From Omphiscola glabra (taxonomy: Eukaryota > Mollusca > Gastropoda > Lymnaeidae), in the NCBI GenBank assembly GCA_964017045.1, contig OZ024809.1:31021354-31085353 (forward strand): a stretch of DNA of 64,000 nucleotides. The letters run 5' to 3'. A model generated the notes under the pieces. That model saw nothing but the letters and a program-made list of their open reading frames with translations, was not told where the DNA came from and did no database searches. Both the position numbers and the translations under genes were made by a program. Numbering within the stretch: position 1 is the first letter of the stretch; every line of letters begins with the position of its first letter. Shown here piece after piece: positions 13,086-24,164 of the stretch.

Positions 13086-13194
13086 TGCACATAAACATAC
13101 TGTCCCACACGAATATATATAATATATCAGTTAAAACCAAATAGTCCCCAAAGAATTCAAACTCCAGGTATGCCTCCATAGTTGGATCGTATTT

Positions 13195-13316
13195 TAGTAA
13201 TGTATCCAAACAAATGGATATTTGCTTAATGGATCCAAACAAATGGATATTTCCTTAATGGATCCAAACAAATGAATTTTTTGCTTAATGTATCCAAACG
13301 AATGGATATTTGCTTA
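13195..13316. repeat. 29-bp repeat, AAATGGATATTTGCTTAATG type
   Basis: Four copies of a 29 bp unit containing GGATCCAAACAAATGGATAT. The array runs up to the target duplication of the next SPIN-like element. Confidence 0.85.
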
Positions 13317-13324
13317 ATGTAAAC

Positions 13325-13507
13325 CAGCGATTCTCAAACTGTGGGTCGCGACCCCCAACACGCCCCTTTCCCAGGGGTCGCCTAAGACCATCTGAAAACA
13401 CATACACTAACAGCTATGAAGAGTAGCAACGAAAATAATTAGTTAGGCTGGAGTCGCCCCGAAACAGCATGAAAGGGTCGTGGCATCAGGAAGGTTGAGA
13501 ACCACTA
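13325..13507. mobile_element. SPIN-like non-autonomous hAT element, copy 3
   Basis: Begins CAGCGATTCTCAAACTGTGG and ends AAGGTTGAGAACCACTA. The 8 bp flanks ATGTAAAC and GTTTAAAC agree at 6/8. Internal GGGGTCGCCTAAGACCATC matches copies 2 and 5. Confidence 0.78.
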
Positions 13508-13959
13508 GTTTAAACAGAAACACACACACTGTTCAAAAACAATCCAACAGTTTTAAACGCAGTTTACATCGATGGTTACGTAGAGAATGAACCAGCAAAG
13601 ACCTAGTTATTCCCTTAGACTTTACAATTATTCAGGAGATCTCAAACGAATCAAAACCCCTTACTCGTAGTGTCAGTTCAAAGCCCCAGATTAAAAAAAA
13701 AAAAAAACAAAAACAAACAAGAAAAAAAATTTGAGACCCTGACCCCCGAAGTTCTTCCACACCCTAAACCTGTTGTCATCACGTGCGCTCGATGTCTCCT
13801 GTCCCCCGTCCCGCCCCTTGATGGATGGGTTTGGCCCGGTGCGTGACGTCTCCGAGACCTGGTTTCCGCCGGCCGTCGTGCGGTCGTTACATCTTCTCGA
13901 GATGTCTTCAACACGGCGCCCCGTCGGGGGACTGGACGCCACTACATCACAACGTGACC

Positions 13960-14490
13960 AGTGGTCGGTGTGGTGATATCCAGAGATGGATCACGTGGCC
14001 GGTGGTCGTTGTGGTGATATCCAGAGACGGATCACGTGGCGGGTGGTCGGTGTGGTGATATCCAGAGACGGATCACTTGGCCGGTGGTCGGTGTGGTGAT
14101 ATCCAGAGACGGATCACGTGGCGGGTGGTCGGTGTGGTGATATCCAGAGACGGATCACGTGGCGGGTGGTCGGTGTGGTGATATCCAGAGACGGATCACG
14201 TGGCGGGTGGTCGGTGTGGTGATATCCAGAGACGGATCACGTGGCGGGTGGTCGGTGTGGTGATATCCAGAGACGGATCACGTGGCCGGTGGTCGGTGTG
14301 GTGATATCCAGAGACGGATCACGTGGCCGGTGGTCGGTGTGGTGATATCCAGAGACTGATCACGTGGCCGGTGGTCGGTTTGGTGATATCCAGAGACGGA
14401 TCACGTGGCGGGTGGTCGGTGTGGTGATATCCAGAGACGGATCACGTAGCGGGTGGTTGTTGTGGTGATATCCAGACGAAAAACGTGACC
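13960..14490. repeat. 41-bp minisatellite with CACGTG and GATATC in each unit
   Basis: About thirteen copies containing GGTGATATCCAGAGACGGAT followed by CACGTGGCGGGTGGTCGGTGT. Most units keep the palindromes GATATC and CACGTG (an E-box core). GC content is well above the flanks. It lies within gene A's last intron. Confidence 0.92.
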
Positions 14491-14588
14491 AGTGGTCGAA
14501 GTGAAATGTAGCAGCGGATCCTGGACCGCACAGAGGGGGGGAACAGAGAAACCCAAGCAATAATACGTTGTGAAAGATACCCATTAGC

Positions 14589-14885
14589 ACCATCATCACC
14601 ACCATCACCACCAGCATCACCAGCATCACACCATCATCACCATCATCATCACCAACATCACCAATATCACCACATCACCATCATTACCACCATCACCATC
14701 ATGACCACCATCACCATCTCACCACAATCACTATCATCACCATCATCACAATCATCACCATCATCACCATCATCACCAACATCACCATCACCAACATCAC
14801 CATCACCATCATCACCAATATCACCATCATCATTAACATCACCATCACCATCATCACCAACATCACAAGCATCAACAACAACAAA
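14589..14885. repeat. CATCAC / CATCAT trinucleotide-type tract
   Basis: Imperfect (CATCAC)n with CATCACCAACATCACC interruptions. The frames of S/P or G/D residues through it are artefacts. Confidence 0.9.
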
Positions 14886-15048
14886 ATCCAATGGGATCAA
14901 CACATAGTGTAACATATTGATTCTTTGTCCAAAAGACGTAAAATAACCAAATCACCAAATAATCTCAAGTTGGCTTAGCCAATTTTTTTAACAATTATGC
15001 AATATTTTAAAGAATCCTTAAGAAATGTATTAAGGGATTGCTCTATAG

Positions 15049-15286
15049 CAGACCTGCACAACTCAAAATGTAAGGTGGGCCGTAATACTTTATGAAAAAC
15101 TTGTGCGGGCCGAAAGATAATAGGACAGAGGCGAAAGCTATTAAAAAAATATTAAAAATAATAATATTAAAGATTATTTCGTGACTTCGCGGGCCGCCGA
15201 TTGGGTGCTGTGGGTCGCATGTAGCCCGCAGGTCGTATGTTGTGCAGGCCTCATGCAGCCCGCGGGCCATATGTTGTGCAGGGTTG
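15049..15286. mobile_element. Non-autonomous hAT element, CTGCACAAC type
   Basis: Left end CAGACCTGCACAAC and right end GTTGTGCAGGGTTG are inverted repeats. Both sides carry an identical 8 bp target duplication, CTCTATAG. The interior is 238 bp with GCGGGCCG motifs and an AT-rich core, and it is non-coding. Confidence 0.88.
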
Positions 15287-15691
15287 CTCTATAGAGAGAA
15301 AGAAAACGGAATAAATGAGCGATATGCGAGGACTCTATTTCCTTAACAGATACTCGGCAATAACCCAGTCTTCTATGTCACGACTTTGTGTGTTTCAAAC
15401 CATTGTCCACCCCACCACATTATGTCCACATGGCGACTCCAAGGAGTCACAACAACACTGCAACTTCGTGAATCATAACACACGTAATCGGCTACCTTCA
15501 ATACGTTTAATGATTTCTGTCACTATAATCTGACCATTGTCCACCACCACTGACCACGGCGCCACCCCCTGGGGGTGTAACAAGACCACTGTAGCTTCCT
15601 ACACCGTTCAAAATAGGACCCTCCTCCCATTTGTTTAAATGATTTCTTAGAAGAATATATGCGTATCTGACCACTACTCCATCTGTCACAG

Positions 15692-15895
15692 GACGACTGA
15701 CTGGGAGAGTCACAAGACCACTGTGACTCCATCTGTCCACAGGGCAACTGACAGGGGCTGTCGCACGACCGCTGTAACTCCATCTGTCCACAGGGCAACT
15801 CACTGGGGGTGTCACACGACCGCTGTGACTCCATCTGTCCACAGGGCAACTCACTGGGGCTGTCACACGACCGCTGTGACTTCCCGCACCGTTCA
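15692..15895 (+). repeat. 51-bp tandem copies of the last gene A exon's acceptor and 5' end
   Basis: Four units. Three carry CTGTCCACAG|GGCAACT followed by a near copy of the real exon start (pseudo-exon starts 15743, 15794, 15845). The one at 15692 is more diverged (CTGTCACAG|GACGACTG). The true acceptor is at 15961-15962. Two units still encode GNSLG(V/L)SHDRCD, close to the true GNSLGVSQDHCD. More diverged copies lie at about 15403 and 15535. The block is therefore a partial tandem exon duplication. Confidence 0.88.
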
Positions 15896-15962
15896 AGATC
15901 GATCCCTCCCCACAAATTTCCAAGTATCTACTCGTATCTAATCACTGTCTATCTGTCCACAG

Positions 15963-16163
15963 GGCAACTCCCTGGGGGTGTCACAGGACCACTGCGACTT
16001 CGTGTACCGTGCCGCCGCCACCGCCCTGTGCCAGAAGAAGGAGAACTGCGTCCTGGAGTCGGAGATCTTCCTGCGCACCATGAAGCTGAAAACTCGCTAC
16101 ATTCCCCACGCGCAGCCCAAGTGTCGGAGCCAGTGCACCGCCAAGTTCCTGGGCATGATCTGA
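15963..16163 (+). CDS. Gene A, last exon: second half of ten-cysteine domain and stop
   Basis: Starts after CTATCTGTCCACAG in phase 0 and ends with TGA at 16161-16163. It encodes 66 residues, starting GNSLGVSQDHCDFVYRAAA. Five more cysteines (HCDF, LCQK, NCVL, KCRS, QCTA) bring the domain to ten, enough for five disulfides. It ends TAKFLGMI. CDFVYRAA and the preceding CYACG match the order of cysteines in PLA2-like folds, but no catalytic Asp is identifiable. It is GC-rich relative to its surroundings, as expected for a conserved exon. The function is unassigned; a secreted peptide-precursor tail is the best guess. Confidence 0.85.
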   Translation, partial: GNSLGVSQDHCDFVYRAAATALCQKKENCVLESEIFLRTMKLKTRYIPHAQPKCRSQCTAKFLGMI

Positions 16164-17299
16164 TGACATCGTGCTACTCTTAGGATTTGGAGGGTGGGTG
16201 GGGGGGGTCAGGGGGATACTCCCGAGGGAGTCAAATTCATGTCATCGTGAAAACCCCAAAGACACAAGTTTTCTGGGAATTTAGCATGTTAATTTAACTT
16301 GATTTTATCGGGTAAACCCTAACTTACAAAAAAGATGACCAAAATATTCTTCTAAACACTTTAAGACATTATTATTATTTTTTTGTGATATCCTTTTCAA
16401 TTCTATATTATTTTTTTTTGCTAACGCTAATAAGGGTTTAAAAACAAATAGAAATTGTAATTTCAAAAAATTCATATCAGAATTTTTTAAAATAGAAAAT
16501 GTGTGGTTATATAAAGGTATGCCTAAATCTATATTAAGTTTTTCATAAAGTGAGAACACTTGCCGTTCACGTGAGAGCATAACGCTGAAAATTATACTAA
16601 AATCTAATCACAGGCCCATGTTGTATTTCATAGCTAATATATATTTGCATTACCATTATTTTTGTACCTCCCATGTCGTGCCCGCCTGCCGAGTTGATCA
16701 CGTGGTTAAGAGAGACAGTAAGAATGAGGCTATTCAGTTCGCGCCAAAAGTAACAGCACTGGAAATGACGCATCTTGAACGCGTGCGTGCGTGCGTTTGT
16801 TAACGGTGCGTAGCTCCAGCCGCAAGGTGTTCCCTGAGCTGTCAAGAAAGTTGTTTGGGGAAGTTGCTGATGGAAATCGGACTCTCTATGGAGGATTTTT
16901 TTCCCCTTCATATTTGATGTACTGCATCAATTTCTCGCTATGGTGTTTGAAGTTCGAAATTTGTAAAGTCATGACTGATTCGCCGACGGAAGTCATGACT
17001 GATTCGCCGACGGAAGCCATGACTGATTCGCCGACGGAAGTCATATTCTTTATCAGGTCGATGAGACTTTCCCTTCCGTTGACAGCGTCTTTCCAGAACC
17101 GTGTTGCTGGCGCCTAAAAAAAATAAATATTCCCTCTCAGAAATGCTGCACCCTATTTTTTAAACACCGTGACCTTTGACCTTCACTAAAGTATGAGCGA
17201 AACTGTTGCTCACCTATATATACTCTTTCCTTCGTAGAGAGATCCATTACGAACAAAAACTACCAAATATATAATCCTTTTAAAAAATCCTTTATATTA
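16164..17299. other. Gene A 3' flank, probable 3' UTR start
   Basis: Non-coding sequence downstream of the TGA. An AATAAA hexamer at 17122-17127 could serve as polyadenylation signal, but nothing else confirms the transcript end. Confidence 0.35.
16969..17042. repeat. 24-bp repeat, CATGACTGATTCGCCGACGG
   Basis: Three nearly perfect copies; the unit is a multiple of three. Confidence 0.9.
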
Positions 17300-17880
17300 A
17301 CTTCACTTTTCTTCGTGTTTTTTTGGGTGAAAATATTCGGACGGCTAATTGACCCACTTCCTACAAAACTGAAACCCAACACATAGACATGTTATCACTG
17401 ACAAACCATTCTTTCAAATTTTCAGCACCCCCCCTCCAACCTACCCCCATAAAATAAGTTTTTCATGTTTTCCACGGAAAACAACTAAGTGTTTTTCACT
17501 TGACTCATTTGCGTCTATTGCCTCAGGCCTTCCAACCCCTAGTGCATGATGCCCTCAAACAGTTACTCTTGTAACCAGTGAAATATCCTCATCAACACCA
17601 GGCACAGAGACATTGCAAATCCCATCTACATTCATAGGAGCCATAATGATCAATAAATTGATCGTGGGCCCTTAATATATAGAAGAAGAAGAAATATGAT
17701 GACACTGACTTTACGAAATGAAATTCCGATAATTGCGTTAAATGAGATTCTTGTAAAATAAATATCTAAAGAAATATCTAAGTGCATTTAGTGCGTTATA
17801 CTTTCTCTTGTTTTTCTAAAATAGTTTTTGACGTGACTCTGCGCAGTGAAAGCGGGTGGGTCATTAGAATATTGATATAA
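17300..17880. repeat. Dispersed repeat, copy 2 (related copy at 7323)
   Basis: Same block order as 7323-7735: TTAACTTCACT, CGGACGGCTAATTGACCCAC, AATGAGATTC, AAAATAGTTT and GGGTCATTAGAATA. About 190 bp of extra sequence (around 17485-17690) interrupts it, probably a later insertion. Confidence 0.6.
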
Positions 17881-17947
17881 AAAAATGAAATAATTGAAAA
17901 AAAAAAAGAATAAAATTTATCTAACCGATAAACTTTGTTTTTCGTAT

Positions 17948-18201
17948 CCGGAAATTTGGTCGACGGAAAATTGATCGACGGAAATTTGATCGAACGGAAA
18001 TTTGGTCGAATCTTTTTTTTAATTTATACGTTAAAATTTTGCGTCAAATTTCTTTTTGAACGCATTATTTTGTTTTACTAAATAGTATAGTGCGTTCAAA
18101 AAGAAATTTGACTGAAAAAAAGATTCGACCAAATTTACGTTCGATAAAATTACCGTCGATCAATTTTCCGTCGACCAAATTTCTTTCGACCAAATTTCCG
18201 G
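17948..18201. mobile_element. Palindromic foldback element, GGTCGACGGAAA family
   Basis: Left arm CCGGAAATTTGGTCGACGG mirrors the right end CCGTCGACC...CCAAATTTCCGG. Further inward AATTTCTTTTTGAACGCA mirrors TGCGTTCAAAAAGAAATT. The whole 254 bp folds on itself around a short AT core. A second copy enters the window at 63893. Confidence 0.82.
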
Positions 18202-18356
18202 TAACCTTTGCTTTTAAGGGTTCTTGAATGACTTCTAAAGACACACGAGACGGCTGACCTATGGACCACTGACAAAGTCAAGGACGCATTCAAGATGCGA
18301 GAGTTGTCAGTACTGCTAGTTTTCACGGATGCATTTATTAGATAGTTTTAGATGTT

Positions 18357-18543
18357 AGGGTCAGTTCACACGATCAAATTTTCCTTCCCGCATTTGATGC
18401 AATTCGTGTATGAAGCCTTGTCACAGCTTTCAAATTACTATTTGATCAAATTCCCCCCCCCCTCAAAAAAAAAAAAAACACGCATAAAATAGTGCGTTCA
18501 TACAACAATTTGACGCGAAATATGATCGCGTGAACTGACGCTT
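18357..18543. mobile_element. Short MITE, GGTCAGTTCACACGATCA termini, TTA flanks
   Basis: Left GGGTCAGTTCACACGATCA and right TGATCGCGTGAACTGACGC form inverted ends flanked by TTA on each side. That is compatible with a PIF/Harbinger-type three-base target duplication. There is no coding capacity. Confidence 0.65.
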
Positions 18544-20516
18544 AATTACACACGCTAGGACGTTCAACAAAAGTTAAAGACAAAGAAATGTGAAGTTTGT
18601 AGCAACATCGTGAGAAACGTACGAATTATTTCATTATTATTATTAGAACTGCTTTTCAGTCCCAGTTTAATAGCGGTGGAATTTGTTTGTTGTTTTGCAA
18701 TGTTGTCAGAGTCAAATAAAGGACAAACCCATCTCGACCGATTTACCACGGCAATTTTACAGTCTGAATATAAATCTCGCCTCCGGAAATCACTTGTAAG
18801 GGGTTGGGAAACTTAGATGAAATGAAACCTAAAAGACACTTTTTCAATGAAGGAATTTCAAAAAGTTAAAAGTGTCTTATGAATAATATAAAATTTACAA
18901 AAAAATTTGTTCTTTGATTGATAACAAAAATCAAAATGTATTTTTTGATGAGATGGATTGATTTGTTGATGGATTGGTTGATTGATTGGTTGATAGGTTG
19001 AAAAAACGTATGAAACAGAACGGATGGAGAGATGCAACAGTGCCTCAGTTGTATGTTGTAGGTTGCATTAGTTCATGTTTGGGCATTTCATACGCTTATT
19101 CACCAGTCACCAGTCTCTCACGTGGACTTTGCGTCACGTTGGCTTTATCTCAATTGGACTTTAACTCAAATATCACAATAACTGTTTATAGCAATTATAT
19201 CAAGGCGCTGGTCACCTAACGTGACAGTGTTAATTACCTAAAGTAACAGTCAATTTCTTCAAGTGATAGTTTCATTTATCTAAAGTAATAGTATCGAGGT
19301 GCACTAAGAGGCGGTGTCAGTTGCCTAAATTTAACAGTGTCTTCAACCGGTGTTTAGAAGATTTTCAAACGCAGTAGTGTTACCACAATTACAAAGCTCT
19401 TGTCCAAAGGCTTTTCGTGTCCGTCTTTTGGATCAACCCGTTGTATCTGTTGTTGGACGCGGTACAATCCGTGAAGGTCAGTGGCTGCAAGGATTGGAGG
19501 ACATGTAATAAAAAGAAGCACAATCATGTTGTTTGTTCGTGTGTAAGATGAAGTGTGATTACCGATATAAGCTTTTATCGTCTTCTTGTGACACACACAA
19601 AAATGCGCCCCCAAATCTTTAATTTACGGCCCGTAACTCTTTCGTTGAAATATTATTGTATGTTTAAATGGTAGTTGAGTTATCCATCGTAGCATCAAGT
19701 TATGGTTCATGAATTTTGAAAAAAAAAAATGTGTTTATTGTTTTTATTCCTTAGTTTTGTATTGTTATATTTAGAGGAAAACGCCAGGTCAAGGTCATTT
19801 GATCGAAGGGCATAATGAAAACAGAATTAATAATGTTGCAAATTATTTCTACATAAATTTCAATGGCATCATCTTGGCTGTGATATTTTCTAGCATTTCA
19901 TGGCAACAACAAAAAATATCTTTTAAAAAAATGAAAATAAATAAACCATAGAGTGATTTACAATATGAATTTAAAAATATAAATGGAACGATAACTCTGA
20001 CATGCTCTCAAGACTTACTAAATTATTGTGAATTATCTGCCCGTGCCATCATCTAAACATCCTTGACCTTTCATTATTGTTCATGATTCAATGAATGTTC
20101 AAGAAAAATTAATATCGAGTTTTCAACAAAAAAATGTGGCATCCTAATATTTCCGTTATAAATAAACACATTTTGGGGGTTAAAATGACGTTAAAAAAAG
20201 TTTACTTTGGATAACATTATTTTAAACTTGTTGCCGTTGCCATAATGTGATGACGTGGTGTTCAAGAAAATTATCATAAATTATTGACGCTCTGTCACAG
20301 TTTCTGTATTTAAATATAGAAATACATTTTTTTAAAGTCAAACTTAAAACTGCGCTCATGTTAGACAGTGCAGAGCAGGTGAGACTTGGTATATCACAAT
20401 GATACCAGTTTGGGCCAGTCATGTTAAATGTCCCACAATTGTGTCCCTATTCATCGTATACCCACCCTAAATTCCAGATATTCCCCGTTTTTTTCAGTAA
20501 AAAATGTCACATTCCT
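18544..20516. other. Intergenic sequence, nothing recognised
   Basis: AT-rich with TGATTGAT-like runs near 18955-19000. Open frames up to 86 codons show no domain or splice context. Confidence 0.5.
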
Positions 20517-20601
20517 ACAGTTTACATGTTCATTTATTTTGTTCATTTTTTTTGTTCATTTATTTTGTTCATTTATTTTGTTCATTTATTTTGTTTATTC
20601 T
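20517..20601. repeat. 13-bp repeat, TTCATTTATTTTG
   Basis: About six copies. Confidence 0.85.
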
Positions 20602-20679
20602 TCGCTATTTGTGCCGAGAAAATGAGAAATAAAAGTCTAAAAAATCTGATAATGCGTCTGGTTTTTGCTGTGTTCCCTC

Positions 20680-20960
20680 CCTTGCCGGAGTTGCCCTCCC
20701 CTGTGAGGGTTGCTCTCCCTGTTGGAGTCTCTCTGTCTTTTTGGGGGTCTCCTTTCCCTTGTTTTAGTTACCCTCGCTTGTTGGAGTTGCCTTCCCTTGT
20801 TCGAGTTGAACCTCCTTTGTTGAATGTGCCTTCCCTTGCTGGAGAGTCCTTCGATGGAGTTACCTTCCCTGGTTGCAGCAGCCCTCTCTTATTGGAGTTG
20901 CCCGCCCTTACTGGCGTTGCCCGCCCTTGCTGGCGTTGCCTTCCCTTGTTGAAGGACTTT
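20680..20960. repeat. Degenerate ~23-bp repeat, TTGGAGTTGCCTTCCCTTG type
   Basis: Repeating TGTTGGAGTTGCC / CTCCCTTG words give a Leu/Pro/Val-rich open frame on the plus strand. Its periodicity argues against a gene. Confidence 0.75.
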
Positions 20961-20979
20961 TCTTAAATTTGTCTACGTT

Positions 20980-21133
20980 TCATGTCGTGGTATTATGTTG
21001 GCAAGCAGAGTTATCGTTCATTGCTTGCAAATGTTTTATGTTGTATGTCGTGGTATTATGTTATCGTTCATTGCTTGCAAATATTGTATGTTGTGGTATT
21101 ATTTTATCGTTCATTGCTTTCAAATGTTGTATG
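20980..21133. repeat. ~43-bp repeat abutting a SPIN-like element
   Basis: Three copies around GTTATCGTTCATTGCTTGCA and TGTYGTGGTATTAT. The last copy runs directly into the hAT terminus at 21134. Confidence 0.75.
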
Positions 21134-21329
21134 TTGTGGTTCTCAACCTTCTTAATGCCGTGACCCTTTAATACAGTTCCTCATGTTGTGGCGACCCTCA
21201 CCCATAAAATCATTTTCGTTGCTACTTTACAACAGAATAGTATGTGTTTTTCCGATGGTCTTAGGCGACCCCTAGTTGAAGGTCATTCGACACATAAAGG
21301 GGTCACGACCCACAGGTAGAGAACCACTG
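21134..21329. mobile_element. SPIN-like non-autonomous hAT element, copy 4
   Basis: Starts TTGTGGTTCTCAACCTTC, with the first two bases altered from CA, and ends GTAGAGAACCACTG. No target duplication is visible, because the left flank has been overwritten by the adjoining tandem repeat. Confidence 0.78.
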
Positions 21330-21350
21330 AGTATCCATGAAACACTAAAG

Positions 21351-21519
21351 CAGCGGTTCTCTACCTGTCGCCTTTCTCAAGGGTCGCCTAAGACAATTGG
21401 GAAACACATATAATCTTCAGTTATGAAGTAGCAATGAAAATAATTGTGTAGTTGGTGGTCGCCACAACACGAGGAATCGTATTAAAGGGTCGCGGCTTTA
21501 GGAAGGTTGAGCGCCACTG
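21351..21519. mobile_element. SPIN-like non-autonomous hAT element, copy 5
   Basis: Opposite orientation to copy 4 and only 21 bp away. It starts CAGCGGTTCTCTACCTGTCG and ends AAGGTTGAGCGCCACTG. The 8 bp flanks CACTAAAG and CACCAAAG agree at 7/8. It is slightly shorter than copy 2 through loss of the GTGGGTCACGACC segment. Confidence 0.82.
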
Positions 21520-21963
21520 CACCAAAGAAACGAATTATTTTAAACACGTTTTGATTCTTAAAAACAATAACAGGGACTTTCTATTATTTTACGGAAATCG
21601 AGTAAATTTGAATGGGTAAAATAAATCCGCTTTTATTTTCGTAAATGTTTAATTATTATCGTCATAAATTACAAATACATTTAAAAACAACAACTAATGA
21701 GCTGTTCAAAGCATTTCATCCAAATTTGAAAGTTATGATTTTAAAAGAGATTATGAATATATTTTCAGATATGCATATTTTCTGTTATTAATTCGTATTT
21801 AGATTTACTGGGAAAAACCAAACCATCATTTTTTTTAATTGCCTTGTTAATAATGCGAGATTAAAATTAAATCTATGTTATTGAAATGCCCTCAAACAAT
21901 TTCAAATTAAAATTCTCGATTGAACTCGAGCAAAGAAAAAACAATGGAATAATTTTATTAGAA

Positions 21964-22392
21964 CTCAATTTAAACCCTCAAACCAATAGCTTTATACGAA
22001 CTTAATTTAAACTCTCACACCAATAGCTTTATACGAACTTAATTTAAACTCTCACACCAATAGCTTTATACGAACTTAATTTAAACTCTCACACCAATAG
22101 CTTTATACGAACTTAATTTAAACTCTCACACCAATAGCTTTATACGCACTTAATTTAAACTCTCAAACCAATAGCTTTATACGAACTTAATTTAAACTCT
22201 CACACCAATAGCTTTATACGAACTCAATTTAAACCCTCACACCAATAGCTTTATACGAACTTAATTTAAACTCTCACACCAATAGCTTTATACGAACTTA
22301 ATTTAAACCCGCACACCAATAGCTTTATACGCACTTAATTTAAACTCTCACACCAATAGCTTTATACGAACTTAATTTAAACTCTCAAACCG
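21964..22392. repeat. 37-bp minisatellite, ACCAATAGCTTTATACGAAC
   Basis: About eleven to twelve highly similar copies separated by TTAATTTAAACTCTCAC. The very low divergence suggests recent expansion. Confidence 0.95.
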
Positions 22393-22936
22393 AAGGCCTC
22401 TAACTTTTGTTTATTTAACATCAGCGCGTGACAAAACTGGTGTCTACCCCCTTTATAAATATGCATTATATAAATAAAATTGATTAAATTTTAAATTATT
22501 AATACACCACACCGAATTCCAGCTTTGTACTTTTAAACTTTAGTACGGTTTTTTTCCGTTACAAAAATGTCGTTTTATCGACTTTATCAAATAATACAAA
22601 CTTGACATTTTATAAGTATTTTGAATAAGAAATCGTCCTTTAAACCATTATTGTGTACAACAAAAATTCATAGCCATATACCACTCACTATTTCACTGAT
22701 CCCCTTTTTCAAAAGTGAACAAACCATATGAAGTTTGTATTGGTTCATGTCGATATGAACATCTCAAAATCCAATAGATTATGCTACAGAGTTCAACTTT
22801 AGTAGAGATTTTAATGTAAAAAAAACCCACCAAAAAAAACAAAACAAAAAACAAAATAAAAAAACAACAACAACCATAATCATAATCATAATCTTTCATT
22901 TTAGGGAAGACATGCGTCAAAATTATTTTCTTTTTA
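22393..22936. other. Intergenic AT-rich sequence
   Basis: Nothing recognised apart from A-rich runs near 22820-22880. Confidence 0.5.
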
Positions 22937-23235
22937 AAATGTAAAACAATATGTGGTAAAACAATACGTGATAAAACAATATGTGGTAAAACAATGCGTG
23001 GTATAAACAATATGTGGTAAAACAATGTGTGGTAAAACAATGCGTGGTAAAACAATGCATGGTAAAAACAATATGTGGTAAAACAATGCGGGGTAAAACA
23101 ATGTGGGGTAAAACAATGTGGGGTAAAATAATGTGTGGTAAAACAATGCGTGGTAAAAACAATATGTGGTAAAACAATATGTGGTAAAACAATGCGGGAT
23201 AAAACAATGCGGGGTAAAACAATGCGGGATAAAAG
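22937..23235. repeat. 15-bp minisatellite, GTAAAACAATGCGTG
   Basis: About twenty copies with ATGTGTG/GCGGGG variants. The 15 bp period keeps frames open on the minus strand. Confidence 0.92.
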
Positions 23236-23344
23236 GGTGCTGGGGCTTTAGAATTTTATTAGATTTCAGGGGCGTGAAAAAATGTGTGTTTGTGTGTGTA
23301 GGGGGTTACAATCACGTAGATGATTTTTATTCGTGCTTATTTAA

Positions 23345-23522
23345 ACCTGTGGGACAAAGGGATTTCATACTTTCATTTTGCCCCAGGCAAGGTGGGAGAA
23401 AGGGATTTCATACTTTCATTTTGCCCCAGGCAGGGTGGGACAAAGGGATTTCATACTTTCATTTTGCCCCAGGCAGGGTGGGACAAAGGGATTTCATACT
23501 TTCATTTTGTCCCAGGCAGGAA
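23345..23522. repeat. 43-bp minisatellite, GGGATTTCATACTTTCATTT
   Basis: Four nearly identical copies. Three overlapping frames stay open because 43 is not a multiple of three. Confidence 0.92.
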
Positions 23523-24164
23523 AAGATACGCCTAAAAATGAAGGATTGAATTTGATCAATAATTAATCTTCTTCGGTATACACATACCAGGGAGAAGGAG
23601 TAGAGTTTGTACATTGTATGTGGATGGCAATACCTTTAATTCCAAAGATATTATGGCCGTGAAAAAAGGGAGTTACAACTTCTTTTAAAAAAATGTTGTA
23701 CCAATTAAGAAAATAAAATATACTTCAAGTGCGCTGAAAAGCACTGGGTACATTTACACAACTATACAAAAAAACTTTAAAAAAATCATTTTAAAAAGTA
23801 ATCATTTTACACTCGTGAAGTTGTAATGTTAAAGATAGAGCCGTATTATTTTACCTTTTAAAGTCCATGGACTTGAACAAAAATGGATTCAGTTTTTCTA
23901 TTAAATTTTATTTTTGTTTCCACCTACGAAAAGTTAAGTTCACGAAAAAGTGGGTGCATGTCTCTGACATTCAGTCAAGACTGTTGAGGACGTGAAAATG
24001 GGTTAAGAGTTTCTTCTGTAAATAAAAGAATGACGTTTAAAAAAAAAAAGATTGTCCGATAATATGGTAGAGAAGCGAGGGAAAAGATTGGTTACATTTT
24101 GAAGATACCAGCAATGTTGAATTTCGTTAATGTAAAAGACATTTAAATATATATTAATTATATT

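Noticed and set aside
14589..14915. Asp/Gly-rich and Ser/Pro-rich frames
   Set aside because: Products of a CATCAC microsatellite.
15809..16183. 124-codon frame overlapping the last gene A exon
   Set aside because: It is the decoy-exon reading frame that continues out of frame through the true exon. The spliced frame preserves the cysteine pattern, this one does not.
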